Assembly: GCF_000367365.1 (NCBI RefSeq)
Contig: NZ_BARF01000034.1
Span: 124,001-188,000, forward strand
Origin: Streptomyces prunicolor NBRC 13075
GTDB lineage: Bacteria > Actinomycetota > Actinomycetes > Streptomycetales > Streptomycetaceae
Reading direction: 5' to 3'
Length of the DNA: 64,000 bases
Shown here: positions 42,871 through 52,181 of the stretch, piece after piece
Numbering within the stretch: the first letter of the stretch is position 1
Layout of the letters: every line of letters begins with the position of its first letter
Notes under the pieces: model-generated
What the model was told of the DNA's origin: nothing
Seen by the model: the letters and a program-made list of their open reading frames with translations, nothing else
Databases searched by the model: none
Translations under genes and position numbers: made by a program

Positions 42871-43476
42871 GTGGGAGCAATCAGGGGTGTGTGGCGTTGG
42901 CGGCACAATCCGCTGCGTCGCGCGACCGATCTGGTCGAGGCCTGGCTGGCCCTCGTGGTCCTGCTGCTGGTGCTGGTCGCCGCACCCGTGATCGGTTCGC
43001 TCGTCGGCGCGGTCGCGCAGGACACCCTGCAGCGGTCGGTCCGGGAGCAGCGCGCGGACCGGCACGTCGTGACGGCCACGGTGGTCAAGAAGCTGAAGGG
43101 GGCCGAGATCGACCCCGACCCCGACTCGGCCACCGCGCGGGACATCCGCAGCAAGGTCCTGGCCGACTGGACCGCCCCGGACGGCACCGCCCAGCACGGC
43201 ACGGTGATGGCGAGCCTCAACACCCCGCACGCGGGCGACCACTTCAGGCTCTGGACGGACCAGCGCGGACACATAGTGGCCCGCCCGCTGGACTCGGCCA
43301 CGGCGACGACGCACGCCGTGCTCGCCGGGCTCGGCGCGGCGCTGCTGACCGCCGGGCTCGTCGACAGCGGCAGACGGTTCGTGCTGTGGCGCATGGTCCG
43401 TCGCAGGTACGCCCGTTGGGACCGGGCATGGGAGCGGGCGGGCCCGGACTGGGGCCGGACCGGCACCGGCAGCTGA
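42871..43476 (+). CDS. Rv1733c-family membrane protein
   Basis: A 201-aa protein with the family start WRHNPLRRATDLVEAWLALVVLL, a first helix at about residues 25-50, an extracellular segment of about 85 residues (with the GTAQHG and LWTDQRGHI motifs), and a second helix at about 150-170. The end is basic and Trp-rich (RYARWDRAWERAGPDWG). The Mycobacterium homologue Rv1733c is a known T-cell antigen; its biochemical role is unknown. GTG 42871 is preferred because it begins just before the conserved part. Confidence 0.78.
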   Translation: MGAIRGVWRWRHNPLRRATDLVEAWLALVVLLLVLVAAPVIGSLVGAVAQDTLQRSVREQRADRHVVTATVVKKLKGAEIDPDPDSATARDIRSKVLADWTAPDGTAQHGTVMASLNTPHAGDHFRLWTDQRGHIVARPLDSATATTHAVLAGLGAALLTAGLVDSGRRFVLWRMVRRRYARWDRAWERAGPDWGRTGTGS

Positions 43477-43582
43477 CAGCCTTCCAACTCTGGTCAACCC
43501 ACCGCCCGCACGCACGCTACGGTGGACCGGCGAAGGCTTCGGCATCAACCCGCGTACCACGAGGTGGGGGCACAGCAGCGCC

Positions 43583-46018
43583 ATGGCACAGGGCACGGTC
43601 CAGGTGACGCACACCGGTACATCGCGGTGGCGGCGCCGCACAGGTGAGTACGCGTCGCTCGCCGCCGCCCTGGAGGCCGCGGCCGAGGGAGACGTCCTCA
43701 CCGTCGCTCCCGGCACCTACCGGGAGAACCTCGTCGTGCAGCGGTCGGTGACCCTGCGCGGCCCGGAGGGTTCGCCCGGCTCTGTGCGCATCGCGCCCCT
43801 GGACGGCGTGCCGTTGACCGTCCGCGCCTCGGCGATCGTCCAGGACCTGCATGTCGAAGGCCAGGACTCGGCCGCGCCCGCCCTCCTTGTCGAGGAAGGC
43901 GCACCGGAGTTGACGGACCTTCGGATCGTCACCCGCTCCGCGTCCGGCATCGAGGTCCGCGGCGGCGCCCGCCCCACCGTGCGGCGCTGCACCGTCGACA
44001 ACCCGGCCGGCATCGGGATCGCCGTACTCGACGGCGGTGGCGGGGTGTTCGAGGAGTGCGAGGTCGTCTCGGCCGGTCAGGCGGGCGTAGCGGTCCGCGG
44101 CGGCGGTCACCCGCGTCTGGAGCGCTGCCGTATCCACCACGCGTCGGGGGTGGGTCTGTCCGCGACGGGCGAGAACTCCGCGCTGGAGGCGGTGGGTTGT
44201 GAGGTCTACGAGACGCGGGGCAGCGGCGTCCAGATCACCGGCCGGGCCACCGCGCACCTCACCGACTGCGATGTGCACCGTACGGCCGCGGACGGCGTCA
44301 CGCTCGACACCGACGCGGTGCTGACCCTGGCCGACTGCCGCATCCACGACATCCCGGAGAACGCGGTCGACCTGCGTTCCCGTTCGGTGCTGACGCTGAC
44401 CCGGACGACGGTGCGTCAGTTCGGGCGCAACGGCCTGTCGGTGTGGGACCCGGGCACCCGCGTGGACGCCAACCAGTGCGAGATCTTCGACAGCACGGGC
44501 GACTATCCGGCGGTGTGGGTCAGCGACGGCGCGACCGTCGTCCTCGACTCCTGCCGGGTGCACGACGTACCGGACGCGCTGTTCGTGCTCGACCGCGGTT
44601 CGCGCGCGGACGTCGTCGACAGCGACATCTCCCAGGTCCGCAACACAGCCGTGTCGGTGAGCGACGGCGCGACCGCGCAGCTCGACGACTGCCGGATCCG
44701 GGACGCGGCCACGGGCGCGTGGTTCCGCGACCACGGCAGCGGCGGCACCCTCAACAACTGCACCGTGGATGCCACCCAGACCGGCGTGATCGTCACCAAG
44801 GGCGCCGACCCCAGCATCGAGCGCTGCACGGTCGACTCCCCCGCCGAGGCGGGCTTCTACGTCTCCGCGGGCGGCCGGGGCACCTTCCAGGGCTGCCGCG
44901 TGACGGGCAGCGGCGGCTACGGCTTCCATGTGATCGACGGCTGTCGTACGACGCTCAAGAAGTGCCGTACGGAGCGGTGCGCGCGCGGCGGTTACGAGTT
45001 CGCGGACGCGGGTCCGGACGCGGGACCCGGCACGGGACCCGTCGTCGAGGACTGCACCAGCGACGAGAGCGGCCTGAAGCCGCCCACCGCCCATGAGACG
45101 GCCGTGGAGACGGCGAGCCAGTCGACCAGCGTGCTGGGCGCGATCCCGCCCCAGCGCACGGCCGAGCAGGACCCGCTGATCCCCGCGACGGACCCGGAGA
45201 AGGAGTCCCGCTCGTCCAAGGACGTCCTCGGTGAACTCGACGCGCTGGTCGGCCTGGACAGCGTCAAGCGCGAGGTGCGCGCCCTCACCGACATGATCGA
45301 GGTGGGCCGGCGCCGCCAGCAGGCCGGCCTCAAGGCGGCCTCCGTCAAACGGCACCTGGTCTTCACCGGCTCCCCCGGCACCGGCAAGACGACGGTCGCC
45401 CGGCTCTACGGCGAGATCCTCGCCTCGCTCGGGGTCCTGGAGAAGGGGCACCTCGTCGAGGTGTCCCGGGTCGACCTGGTCGGCGAGCACATCGGCTCCA
45501 CCGCGATCCGCACCCAGGAGGCCTTCGACAAGGCGCGCGGCGGAGTGCTGTTCATCGACGAGGCGTACGCCCTCTCTCCGGAGGACTCGGGACGCGACTT
45601 CGGTAAAGAAGCCATCGACACGCTGGTGAAGCTGATGGAGGACCACCGGGACGCGGTCGTGGTGATCGTCGCGGGCTACACGGCGGAGATGGAGCGGTTC
45701 CTGTCCGTCAACCCCGGTGTGGCGTCCCGTTTCTCACGGACCATCACCTTCAGCGACTACAACCCCGAGGAACTGCTGAGGATCGTCGAGCAGCAGGCCG
45801 AGGAGCACGAGTACCGGCTGGCCGAGGGCGCGTCCGAGGGGCTCACGAAGTACTTCACGGCGATCCCCAAGGGCGCCGCGTTCGGCAACGGCCGCACCGC
45901 GCGGCAGACGTTCGAGGCGATGGTGGAGCGGCACGCGAGCCGGGTCGCCCAGTTCGAGGAGCCGAGCACGGACGACCTGACCCTGCTCTACGCGGACGAC
46001 CTGCCCGAGCTGCCCTGA
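43583..46018 (+). CDS. Right-handed beta-helix / CbxX-EccA-type AAA+ ATPase fusion
   Basis: An 811-aa fusion. Residues of about 15-490 are a right-handed parallel beta-helix of some 18 turns, rich in patterns like CRIHHASGVGLSATGENS and preceded by the periplasmic-copper-like opening LAAALEAAAEGDVLTVAPGTYRENL (by position). A 50-residue linker follows, then a AAA+ domain with GLDSVKREVRALT, Walker A GSPGTGKTT (about 596), Walker B VLFIDEAYAL (about 655) and SRFSRTITF as sensor 2. The ATPase part is like CbxX/CfqX and type VII secretion EccA proteins. No signal peptide is present, so both parts should be cytosolic. Role unknown. Confidence 0.9.
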   Translation: MAQGTVQVTHTGTSRWRRRTGEYASLAAALEAAAEGDVLTVAPGTYRENLVVQRSVTLRGPEGSPGSVRIAPLDGVPLTVRASAIVQDLHVEGQDSAAPALLVEEGAPELTDLRIVTRSASGIEVRGGARPTVRRCTVDNPAGIGIAVLDGGGGVFEECEVVSAGQAGVAVRGGGHPRLERCRIHHASGVGLSATGENSALEAVGCEVYETRGSGVQITGRATAHLTDCDVHRTAADGVTLDTDAVLTLADCRIHDIPENAVDLRSRSVLTLTRTTVRQFGRNGLSVWDPGTRVDANQCEIFDSTGDYPAVWVSDGATVVLDSCRVHDVPDALFVLDRGSRADVVDSDISQVRNTAVSVSDGATAQLDDCRIRDAATGAWFRDHGSGGTLNNCTVDATQTGVIVTKGADPSIERCTVDSPAEAGFYVSAGGRGTFQGCRVTGSGGYGFHVIDGCRTTLKKCRTERCARGGYEFADAGPDAGPGTGPVVEDCTSDESGLKPPTAHETAVETASQSTSVLGAIPPQRTAEQDPLIPATDPEKESRSSKDVLGELDALVGLDSVKREVRALTDMIEVGRRRQQAGLKAASVKRHLVFTGSPGTGKTTVARLYGEILASLGVLEKGHLVEVSRVDLVGEHIGSTAIRTQEAFDKARGGVLFIDEAYALSPEDSGRDFGKEAIDTLVKLMEDHRDAVVVIVAGYTAEMERFLSVNPGVASRFSRTITFSDYNPEELLRIVEQQAEEHEYRLAEGASEGLTKYFTAIPKGAAFGNGRTARQTFEAMVERHASRVAQFEEPSTDDLTLLYADDLPELP

Positions 46019-48378
46019 GGCGGCACCTCGGGCCGCAGCCGGGCCAGCAGCCGCTCGCGTTCCTCCGCGAACGCGGGGTCGGCCTGGTAGTCGGAGTGGC
46101 CGAGGATCGGTGCGGGCAGCGGATGTCGTGCCGTACGGCCGTATTCCAGTGGGTCCTTGAGGGGTGGTTCGTGGTCCACCTCGGGGCCGCAGTCGGCGGA
46201 GACGCGCACCGGGCCGCCGATGGGGTCGGTGAGCCGGTACAGATTGCGCCAGCAGTCGACCTCACGGTGCAGCCGGGTCAGCGCGGCCGGTCCGAAGTGG
46301 GCCGGGAACCAGCGGCCGTAGAGGCGCTCCAGGGGTGAGCCGTAGGTCAGGAGGGCTACTCGTTTGCGTTGGGCGGGCTTGAGTTGCCAGGCCGCCGCTG
46401 CGGCGAGGACGCTGCCCTGGGAGTGGCCGGAGATGACGAGGCGGCCGCCGGTGGCGCGGGTCCAGGTGGCCATCCGCCAGGTCAGGTCGGGTACCGCGCG
46501 CTCGGCGTAGCAGGGCGGGGCGAAGGGGTGGGCGGCGCGCGGCCAGAAGGTGCCCACGTCCCAGAGGATGCCGATCGTGCGCCGCGCGGAGGCGTCTTTG
46601 TAGGCGCGCCTGCCCCAGGTGACGAAGAGTATGAAGCCGAGCCCGATCAGCCAGGAGCCGAGGCCCTGTGAGGTCTGGGCGGCGCCGTGCACGAAGGCGT
46701 GGCCCTCCTCTCCGGCCCGCGACGGTGTCCTGTCGGTGGTGAAGGCGCCGACGAGCGCCCCGGCGCCCAGGAGCAGGGTCGCAGTGGAGGTGACGGCGAC
46801 GAGGAGGGGGCCGCGGTCGGTGAGCGTGGCCATCGCGCGCATGCTCGCGATCCGCGCGGTGCGCGCCCGGTCCTTGCGCCCGCCCGGGTAATCGCGCGCC
46901 ACCGCGGCCAGTTCGCTGCGGCGCAGCCGCCAGGTGCGGTGGCCGAGCCCGGCGCAGAGGACGAGGACGACGATCAGCAGTGCCGGGATCACCGAGGCCT
47001 GCCAGGTGAGCAGGACGGGCGGGCCCGCGATGGACGTCCCGGTGCCGTCCAGCCAGTCGGAGACCCGCTGCGAGACCCCGCCGGACATCACGCCGCCCAG
47101 GGCGCAGGCCAGCATCGCGACGGCCGGCCCGCCGAGCCCGTGCATCGCGGCGCGCGGGTCGGGGTGGGTGCGGTGCAGAAGGTGGGCGACCACGGCGAGG
47201 GCGATAACCAACAGGCCCTGGACCAGAGCGATTCCGCCGAAGGCCGGGTCACCCGGCAGCCGCCCGGACGACTCCCATCCCGGGCGCGACCAGCCGGCGT
47301 ACAGCAGGGCGAGGGCGAGCAGCAGGAGTGCGCCGAGCGGGAGGCGTCGGACGAGACGGCGGTCGAGGGCCTGGTCGAGGCGGTTCTCGCTGCGGCCCCG
47401 GCGGCACACCACGTAGACCACGACGAAGGCGAGGCCGGCGAGTGCGGTCTCCAGGAGTACGCCGAGGCGGGCCAACGGGTCGGAGCCGTCGGGTCCGCGG
47501 TCGAAGTGGACCGCCGAGACGGTGACGGCCGCGGCGACCGTGAGGAGGCCGGCCGCGGTGTGGGCGGCGCGGAGTCGGGCGACCAGGCGGCGGCCGTACC
47601 AGAAGCCGGGGCGGCCCAGGGAACTGCGGTCGGGCTCGTCGTCGGGTTCGGCTCTGCGGGGCATCGGCTGCTGGGACTCGTACTCGCTCCAGGTGCGGCG
47701 GGAGAGGTACCAGAGGAGGACGGTGAGCGCGGTCGGCACCAGGGCGGCGAGCGCGAGGCGGCGACCGGGGCGGCTCCACCAGCTGTCGTGCGACATCGCG
47801 GGCGACAGGAAGCCCAGCCAGGTGTGCCGTTCGGCGCACGCGCGCGTGCCGGCGCACTGCCAGGCGGCGAGATCGAGGGCAACCTCGCAGGCCGCGGCGA
47901 CGAGCAGCACGGTCAGGGTCAGTCCCGCGAGGCGCACCAGGAGGCCGTAGAAACGGACCGTTCGTTTCCGGTCGCGGGCGGTGGGGCGCATCCAGTGGGC
48001 GAGGTTGACGACCATGAACGGCAGGAGCAGCAGCCACAGGGCACGGGTGCCGTTGCCCGAGGTGAGGTTGCACCAGACGTAGGCCTCGCGGATCGGCCCC
48101 TCGCGCTGGTCGGCGGGCTGGGACTCGGCGTCGACGTCGGCGGTGCGCCGGAAGACGGCGGCCGTGTCGTCGCCGGTGATCCGCACCGTGCGTGGATCGC
48201 CGAGCATCTCCTCGGGTGTGGCGCCACCGACTCCATGGACCAGGAGTTCCAGGGCGGGTTCGGTCTGATCAAGCCGTCCGGCGGGGCTCTTCGCCTCGCT
48301 CGTGACGGCGTGTTCCTGTACACGCTCCACTGTTCGCACATCCCCCGTGACGCACTGTCTGTCTGTGTCCGTGTGCAC
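45988..48378 (-). CDS. Polytopic membrane protein with alpha/beta-hydrolase motifs
   Basis: A 796-aa protein. An N-terminal cytosolic segment has ELLVHGVGGATPEEML, an oxyanion-type motif. About ten membrane helices follow over residues 115-560. Near residue 640 the nucleophile elbow ISGHSQGSVLAAAA appears, then LTYGSPLERLYGRWFPAHFG by position and a His-containing PILGHSDYQAD. Together these resemble a lipase/esterase split by a membrane domain. GTG 48378 is chosen by AAAGGA upstream, but GTGs at about 48339 and 48330 are possible. Its stop lies 31 bp inside the end of the convergent beta-helix/AAA gene. Confidence 0.78.
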   Translation of the reverse strand: MHTDTDRQCVTGDVRTVERVQEHAVTSEAKSPAGRLDQTEPALELLVHGVGGATPEEMLGDPRTVRITGDDTAAVFRRTADVDAESQPADQREGPIREAYVWCNLTSGNGTRALWLLLLPFMVVNLAHWMRPTARDRKRTVRFYGLLVRLAGLTLTVLLVAAACEVALDLAAWQCAGTRACAERHTWLGFLSPAMSHDSWWSRPGRRLALAALVPTALTVLLWYLSRRTWSEYESQQPMPRRAEPDDEPDRSSLGRPGFWYGRRLVARLRAAHTAAGLLTVAAAVTVSAVHFDRGPDGSDPLARLGVLLETALAGLAFVVVYVVCRRGRSENRLDQALDRRLVRRLPLGALLLLALALLYAGWSRPGWESSGRLPGDPAFGGIALVQGLLVIALAVVAHLLHRTHPDPRAAMHGLGGPAVAMLACALGGVMSGGVSQRVSDWLDGTGTSIAGPPVLLTWQASVIPALLIVVLVLCAGLGHRTWRLRRSELAAVARDYPGGRKDRARTARIASMRAMATLTDRGPLLVAVTSTATLLLGAGALVGAFTTDRTPSRAGEEGHAFVHGAAQTSQGLGSWLIGLGFILFVTWGRRAYKDASARRTIGILWDVGTFWPRAAHPFAPPCYAERAVPDLTWRMATWTRATGGRLVISGHSQGSVLAAAAAWQLKPAQRKRVALLTYGSPLERLYGRWFPAHFGPAALTRLHREVDCWRNLYRLTDPIGGPVRVSADCGPEVDHEPPLKDPLEYGRTARHPLPAPILGHSDYQADPAFAEERERLLARLRPEVPPQGSSGRSSA

Positions 48379-48621
48379 ACCAGGATCGTCCTTTCCGGCG
48401 CGTCGCACACGCCCCGTCACCGAATCTCCCCCGATCGGTGTGACACGTGAGGAACGGAGGATGACCGAATGACATGTGCGCGTCGGGACAGGCGGTGGCG
48501 CGGTGCTTGCGGGGGCGTGCGAGGATTGGGGCGTCCGCGCACCGCAGCCGGGAAGAATGTCCTGGTCGGGGCGGGCGCGCTGGGCAGTCTGACGGGTTGC
48601 GGCGAAAGGACCGGAGCGTAC
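48379..48621. promoter_or_regulatory. Divergent promoter region of the membrane hydrolase and DeoR genes
   Basis: This 243-bp stretch holds the promoters of two divergent genes. Within it GAACGGAGGATGACC (about 48451-48465) resembles an RBS with a tiny reading frame, but the frame has no recognisable product. No clear palindromic operator was found. Confidence 0.3.
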
Positions 48622-49452
48622 GTGAGTGAGAATCAGAACCTCCTCGCGGAGCAGCGGCGCGCACTGATCCTCGACGAGGTCCGGCGCCGCGGTGGCGTCC
48701 GCGTCAACGAACTGACCCGCAAGCTCGGCGTGTCGGACATGACCGTGCGCCGCGATCTCGACGCGCTGGCCCGGCAGGGCGTCCTGGAGAAGGTGCACGG
48801 CGGGGCGGTACCGGTCGTCGAGGCGAGCACGCACGAGCCGGGCTTCGAGGCGAAGTCGGGGCTGGAGCTGACCGCCAAGGAGGACATCGCGCGGGCGGCG
48901 GCGGAGTTGGTGGCGCCGGGTACGGCGATCGCGCTCTCGGGCGGTACGACGACGTACGCGCTCGCGCATCACCTGCTCGAGGTCCCCGATCTCACCGTGG
49001 TCACCAACTCGGTGCGGGTGGCGGACGTGTTCCACGCGGCGCAGCGCACCTCGGGGCAGCTCCAGGGCGCGGCGACGGTCGTACTGACCGGCGGAGTGCG
49101 CACCCCCTCCGACTCGTTGGTGGGCCCGGTGGCCGACCAGGCGATCGCGGCGCTCCACTTCGACATGCTGTTCCTCGGCGTGCACGGCATATCGGTCGAG
49201 GCCGGCCTGTCGACACCGAACCTCGCGGAGGCCGAGACCAACCGGCGGCTCGTGCAGTCCGCGCGGCGGGTCGTGGTCGTCGCCGACCACACCAAGTGGG
49301 GGACGGTGGGCCTGAGTTCGTTCGCCGCGCTGGAACAGGTGGACACGCTGGTGACGGACGCGGGGTTGCCGGCCGAGGCGCGGGCGGACATCGCCGAGCA
49401 TCTGCGACGGCTTGTGGTGGCGGGCGAACCCGATGACGGGGAAGACATCTGA
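48622..49452 (+). CDS. DeoR family transcriptional regulator
   Basis: A 276-aa regulator of sugar-phosphate-responsive type. The N-terminal HTH (RRALILDEVRRRGGVRVNELTRKLGVSDMTVRRDLDALA by position, about residues 11-50) is followed by a DeoRC sensor domain: LSGGTTTYALAHHL, VVTNSVRVADV, LTGGVRTPSDSLVGPVA and VVVVADHTKWG, which carries the conserved Asp and Lys of the phosphosugar pocket. GTG 48622 is preceded by GGAG at good distance. No sugar transport or catabolic gene is adjacent, so the target is unknown. Confidence 0.92.
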   Translation: MSENQNLLAEQRRALILDEVRRRGGVRVNELTRKLGVSDMTVRRDLDALARQGVLEKVHGGAVPVVEASTHEPGFEAKSGLELTAKEDIARAAAELVAPGTAIALSGGTTTYALAHHLLEVPDLTVVTNSVRVADVFHAAQRTSGQLQGAATVVLTGGVRTPSDSLVGPVADQAIAALHFDMLFLGVHGISVEAGLSTPNLAEAETNRRLVQSARRVVVVADHTKWGTVGLSSFAALEQVDTLVTDAGLPAEARADIAEHLRRLVVAGEPDDGEDI

Positions 49453-49517
49453 CGTTCCGTCAGCTAGGGTGACGCCCTCCCCGACCCCAACTACCGTTGC
49501 GTAGCGGAGGTTTCACC

Positions 49518-49988
49518 ATGGCTCACCGTCTGCGTCCGGTGGGGATCGACTTCGTCGAGACCGCGCCCGTACGGCTCGTCTTCGCTCGAGAGGTCGCCGC
49601 GCCGCCGGAGGCGGTGTTCGGTGCGCTGGCCGAGGATGTGACCGGCTGGAGCGAGTGGTTCTCGGCGGTGAGGTCGGCTCGGCCTACCGGTGACGGGGCT
49701 GGGCGTGAGGTTCGGCTGCTGGGCGGGACGCGGTTCGACGAGACCGTGTTGGTGGCCAAGTCGCCGGAGACGTACGCGTATCGGGTCGATGTGACCAACG
49801 CGCCGGGGATTCGCGCGTTGGTCGAGGAGTGGCGGTTGACTCCTGTCGGGGGTGGGACTCGGGTTCAGTGGACGTTCGCCGCGGATGGGGCTGCGCCGTT
49901 TCGGGCTGTGTTGCGGTTGGCGCGGCCTGGGTTGGGGCGGGCGTTCAGGGATGCGGTGACGGCGTTGGATCGGCGGCTGGCCGGCTAG
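49518..49988 (+). CDS. SRPBCC family protein (polyketide cyclase/dehydrase-like)
   Basis: A 156-aa START-like domain protein. It shows the pattern RLVFAREVAAPPEAVFGALAEDVTGWSEWFSAV by position, LLGGTRFDETVLV, and VEEWRLTPVGGGTRVQWTF, followed by the long C-terminal helix. It would bind a hydrophobic ligand. CGGAGG precedes the ATG. It lies 66 bp after the DeoR gene and is convergent with the Cds1-like gene. Confidence 0.88.
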   Translation: MAHRLRPVGIDFVETAPVRLVFAREVAAPPEAVFGALAEDVTGWSEWFSAVRSARPTGDGAGREVRLLGGTRFDETVLVAKSPETYAYRVDVTNAPGIRALVEEWRLTPVGGGTRVQWTFAADGAAPFRAVLRLARPGLGRAFRDAVTALDRRLAG

Positions 49989-49999
49989 GGGTTCTTTGC

Positions 50000-51124
50000 T
50001 CAGGTCGGCCAGACTCCCGTTGCCAGGAGCGAGGTGATCGCCTTGCTGTACGGGGCGATGTCCAGGCCCTGTTCCGCCAGCCACGTGTCCGAGTAGTACT
50101 TGTCCAGGTAGCGGTCGCCCGGGTCGCACAACAGGGTTACCACGCTGCCCTGTTGGCCCGTTTCCACCATCTCGGCGATGATTTTGAGGGCGCTCCAGAG
50201 GCCGGTGCCCGTGGAGCCGCCCGCCTTGCGGCCGATGGCCTGTTCCAGGGCTCTTACGGCGGCGACGCTGGCCGCGTCCGGGACCTTCATCATGCGGTCG
50301 ATCGCGCCGGGGACGAAGCTCGGTTCCATCCGGGGGCGGCCGATGCCCTCGATGCGGGAGCCGCAGTCGCGGGTGACGTCCTGGTCGCCGGTGGTCCAGC
50401 CCTCGAAGAAACAGGAGTTCTCCGGGTCGGCGACACAGACGCGGGTGTCGTGCTGCATGTAGTGGACGTAGCGCGCCAGGGTCGCGGAGGTACCGCCGGT
50501 GCCGGCCGTGGCGACGATCCACGCGGGCTCCGGGAAACGCTCCAACTCCAGCTGGCGGAAGATGGATTCGGCGATGTTGTTGTTGCCGCGCCAGTCCGTG
50601 GCCCGCTCCGCGTAGGTAAACTGGTCCATGTAATGGCCGCCGGTCTCCACCGCGAGGGCGGCCGACTCCTCGTACATCCTGCGCGGGTCGTCCACGAAGT
50701 GGCACTGCCCGCCGTGGAATTCGATCAGGCGGATCTTCTCCGCGCTGGTCGTGCGCGGCATGACCGCGATGAAGGGGACCCCGATCAGTTTGGCGAAGTA
50801 CGCCTCGGAGACGGCCGTGGAACCGCTGGAGGCCTCGATCACCGGGCGGGTGGGCCGGATCCAGCCGTTGCAGAGGCCGTAGAGGAAGAGGGAGCGGGCG
50901 AGGCGGTGTTTGAGGCTGCCGGTGGGGTGGGTCGACTCGTCCTTCAGGTAGAGGTCGATGCCCCAGCGCTCGGGGAGCGGGAAGCGGAGCAGGTGGGTGT
51001 CGGCCGAGCGGTTGGCGTCGGCCTGGACCTTGCGGACGGCTTCTTTCAGCCAGCTCCGGTAGGCGGCGTCGCTGCGGTCGACGTCGAGGGTGGCACCGGT
51101 CAGGGCCTGTGGGGTGGTGCTCAC
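50000..51124 (-). CDS. PLP-dependent cysteine synthase/desulfhydrase family protein (Cds1-like)
   Basis: A 374-aa fold-type II PLP enzyme. The PLP Lys is in HPTGSLKHRLARSLF, with phosphate-binding GTGGTSATLARY and the SGSTAVSEA loop for the substrate carboxylate. The overall pattern matches actinobacterial Cds1 (a mycobacterial L-cysteine desulfhydrase) better than CysK. It could release H2S from cysteine. GTG 51124 is preceded by AGGAG. The 5' region contains two short inverted repeats. Confidence 0.85.
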   Translation of the reverse strand: MSTTPQALTGATLDVDRSDAAYRSWLKEAVRKVQADANRSADTHLLRFPLPERWGIDLYLKDESTHPTGSLKHRLARSLFLYGLCNGWIRPTRPVIEASSGSTAVSEAYFAKLIGVPFIAVMPRTTSAEKIRLIEFHGGQCHFVDDPRRMYEESAALAVETGGHYMDQFTYAERATDWRGNNNIAESIFRQLELERFPEPAWIVATAGTGGTSATLARYVHYMQHDTRVCVADPENSCFFEGWTTGDQDVTRDCGSRIEGIGRPRMEPSFVPGAIDRMMKVPDAASVAAVRALEQAIGRKAGGSTGTGLWSALKIIAEMVETGQQGSVVTLLCDPGDRYLDKYYSDTWLAEQGLDIAPYSKAITSLLATGVWPT

Positions 51125-51498
51125 GGCGGGGCTCCTTACGCTTCGCGCCGACGGCGCCTCGCGCGGCCGACGTCTCGATCATATGCACCTTCGGCACGCT
51201 TCTCACCTGCATAAACGTGCCTTTGGGTGCCTCAAAGGCATCCCTGGGGCAAGGGCGTCAACAGGGCATCGGCAGGCCGTCATTAGGCCGTCAGGAGGTC
51301 TTCGGCAAGCTTTCGCCGGGCTTCCGACAGGGGCGCGGGGGCGCACTCGCGCGAGTGCTCCGGGTACTCACCGTGACCGTGCGGTACGTACTGGTGCTCG
51401 ACGCCCGTGGCGGGCAGACTGCACGGGAGCGGGACGAACGTCCTGAACGGGGGCGCACACTGGATCACAGAGGTCCTGGACCAAGGGGGCGGGGAAGC
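51125..51498. other. 374-bp divergent intergenic region before the Cds1-like gene
   Basis: No protein gene is supported. TGCCTTTG (51218-51225) is inverted at 51233-51240, TATGCA/TGCATA flank 51182-51213, and the 9-mer AGGCCGTCA occurs twice near 51274-51294. These cluster 55-170 bp upstream of the Cds1-like start and suggest a regulated promoter there. Confidence 0.45.
51218..51240. promoter_or_regulatory. 8-bp inverted repeat upstream of the Cds1-like gene
   Basis: TGCCTTTG and CAAAGGCA are perfect inverted arms with a 7-base gap, about 95-116 bp before the Cds1-like GTG. It suits a dimeric repressor or activator site. No family is recognised. Confidence 0.35.
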
Positions 51499-51822
51499 AT
51501 GGCGGAGCCGGAGTTCACGGCCACGGGCGTGCGGATCGGGAAGCGGCTGCGGTCGCTCACGCGGGCCGGACAGGTCCGGATCAATGACGGCAGGCTGGAG
51601 TTGCTCACCAGTTACGGCAGCGAGATCGACAGCGCGCCGGTGCAGGCGGTGCGCGCGTCGAAACCCTGGTTCGCTCCCGAGGACCGGGCGCTGGCCGACC
51701 TCAACGGCAACAGGTATCTGTTGACCCTCGGCGAGCACGACCCCGCGCCCGGGCAACCGGGTCCGCCTGCGGCACGCCGGTTCATCGAGGCTGTGCGGAA
51801 GGCGGCGGGGCGGGGCGGCTGA
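51499..51822 (+). CDS. Hypothetical protein, 107 aa
   Basis: I do not recognise a family. The ATG follows GGGGAAGC. The protein has a basic N-terminal helix (VRIGKRLRSLTRAGQVRI), a short middle with INDGRLELLTSYGSEIDSAPV by position and a C-terminal helix (RRFIEAVRKAAGRGG). It has no membrane segment or signal. High coding bias and a good RBS support it as real. It stands alone, divergent from the Cds1-like gene. Confidence 0.72.
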   Translation: MAEPEFTATGVRIGKRLRSLTRAGQVRINDGRLELLTSYGSEIDSAPVQAVRASKPWFAPEDRALADLNGNRYLLTLGEHDPAPGQPGPPAARRFIEAVRKAAGRGG

Positions 51823-52181
51823 CAGGCGCTGTGGCGCTGTGGCGTCTCGGATCCTGCTCCGTAGAGCGGCTGATCCATGTCGTGGAGCGGTCGGTTCCAT
51901 GGTGGGGGGGGGTGGCCGGTTCGTGGCGGGGAGCGCCCGGCTCCGTGGTAGGGAGCGCTCGGCTCCGTGGTAGAGCTGATCCGCGCCATTGACGGGCAGT
52001 CGTCGGCCGCGAGTTGCGGGATCGCGGCCCCTGAGCCACTCTGGTCTCACGTCACTCTGGGTTTACCGGCGATAACGCTGCGAACCAGCCCGCCGGACAC
52101 AACAGCAGGCGGCCGTTCTCCGACCACTCTGCTGGATCCGAACTCCGTGTTCTTCCGGACCTCAGTCGGGGAGTCGCAGCC
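51823..52181. other. 359-bp intergenic region with G-rich repeats
   Basis: No gene is visible. The stretch is G-rich with tandem and dispersed repeats around GAGCGCTCGGCTCCGTGGT and has an 8-base G run near 51903. The last 60 bases carry the RBS (GGGGAGTCG) and probable promoter of the RsbW-like gene. Confidence 0.45.
51929..51972. repeat. Two 22-bp tandem repeats
   Basis: Copies at 51929-51950 and 51951-51972 match at 21 of 22 bases (C versus T at position 9). Looser relatives of the same unit occur just before it, near 51860-51925, so this is a small decaying repeat array. Confidence 0.6.
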
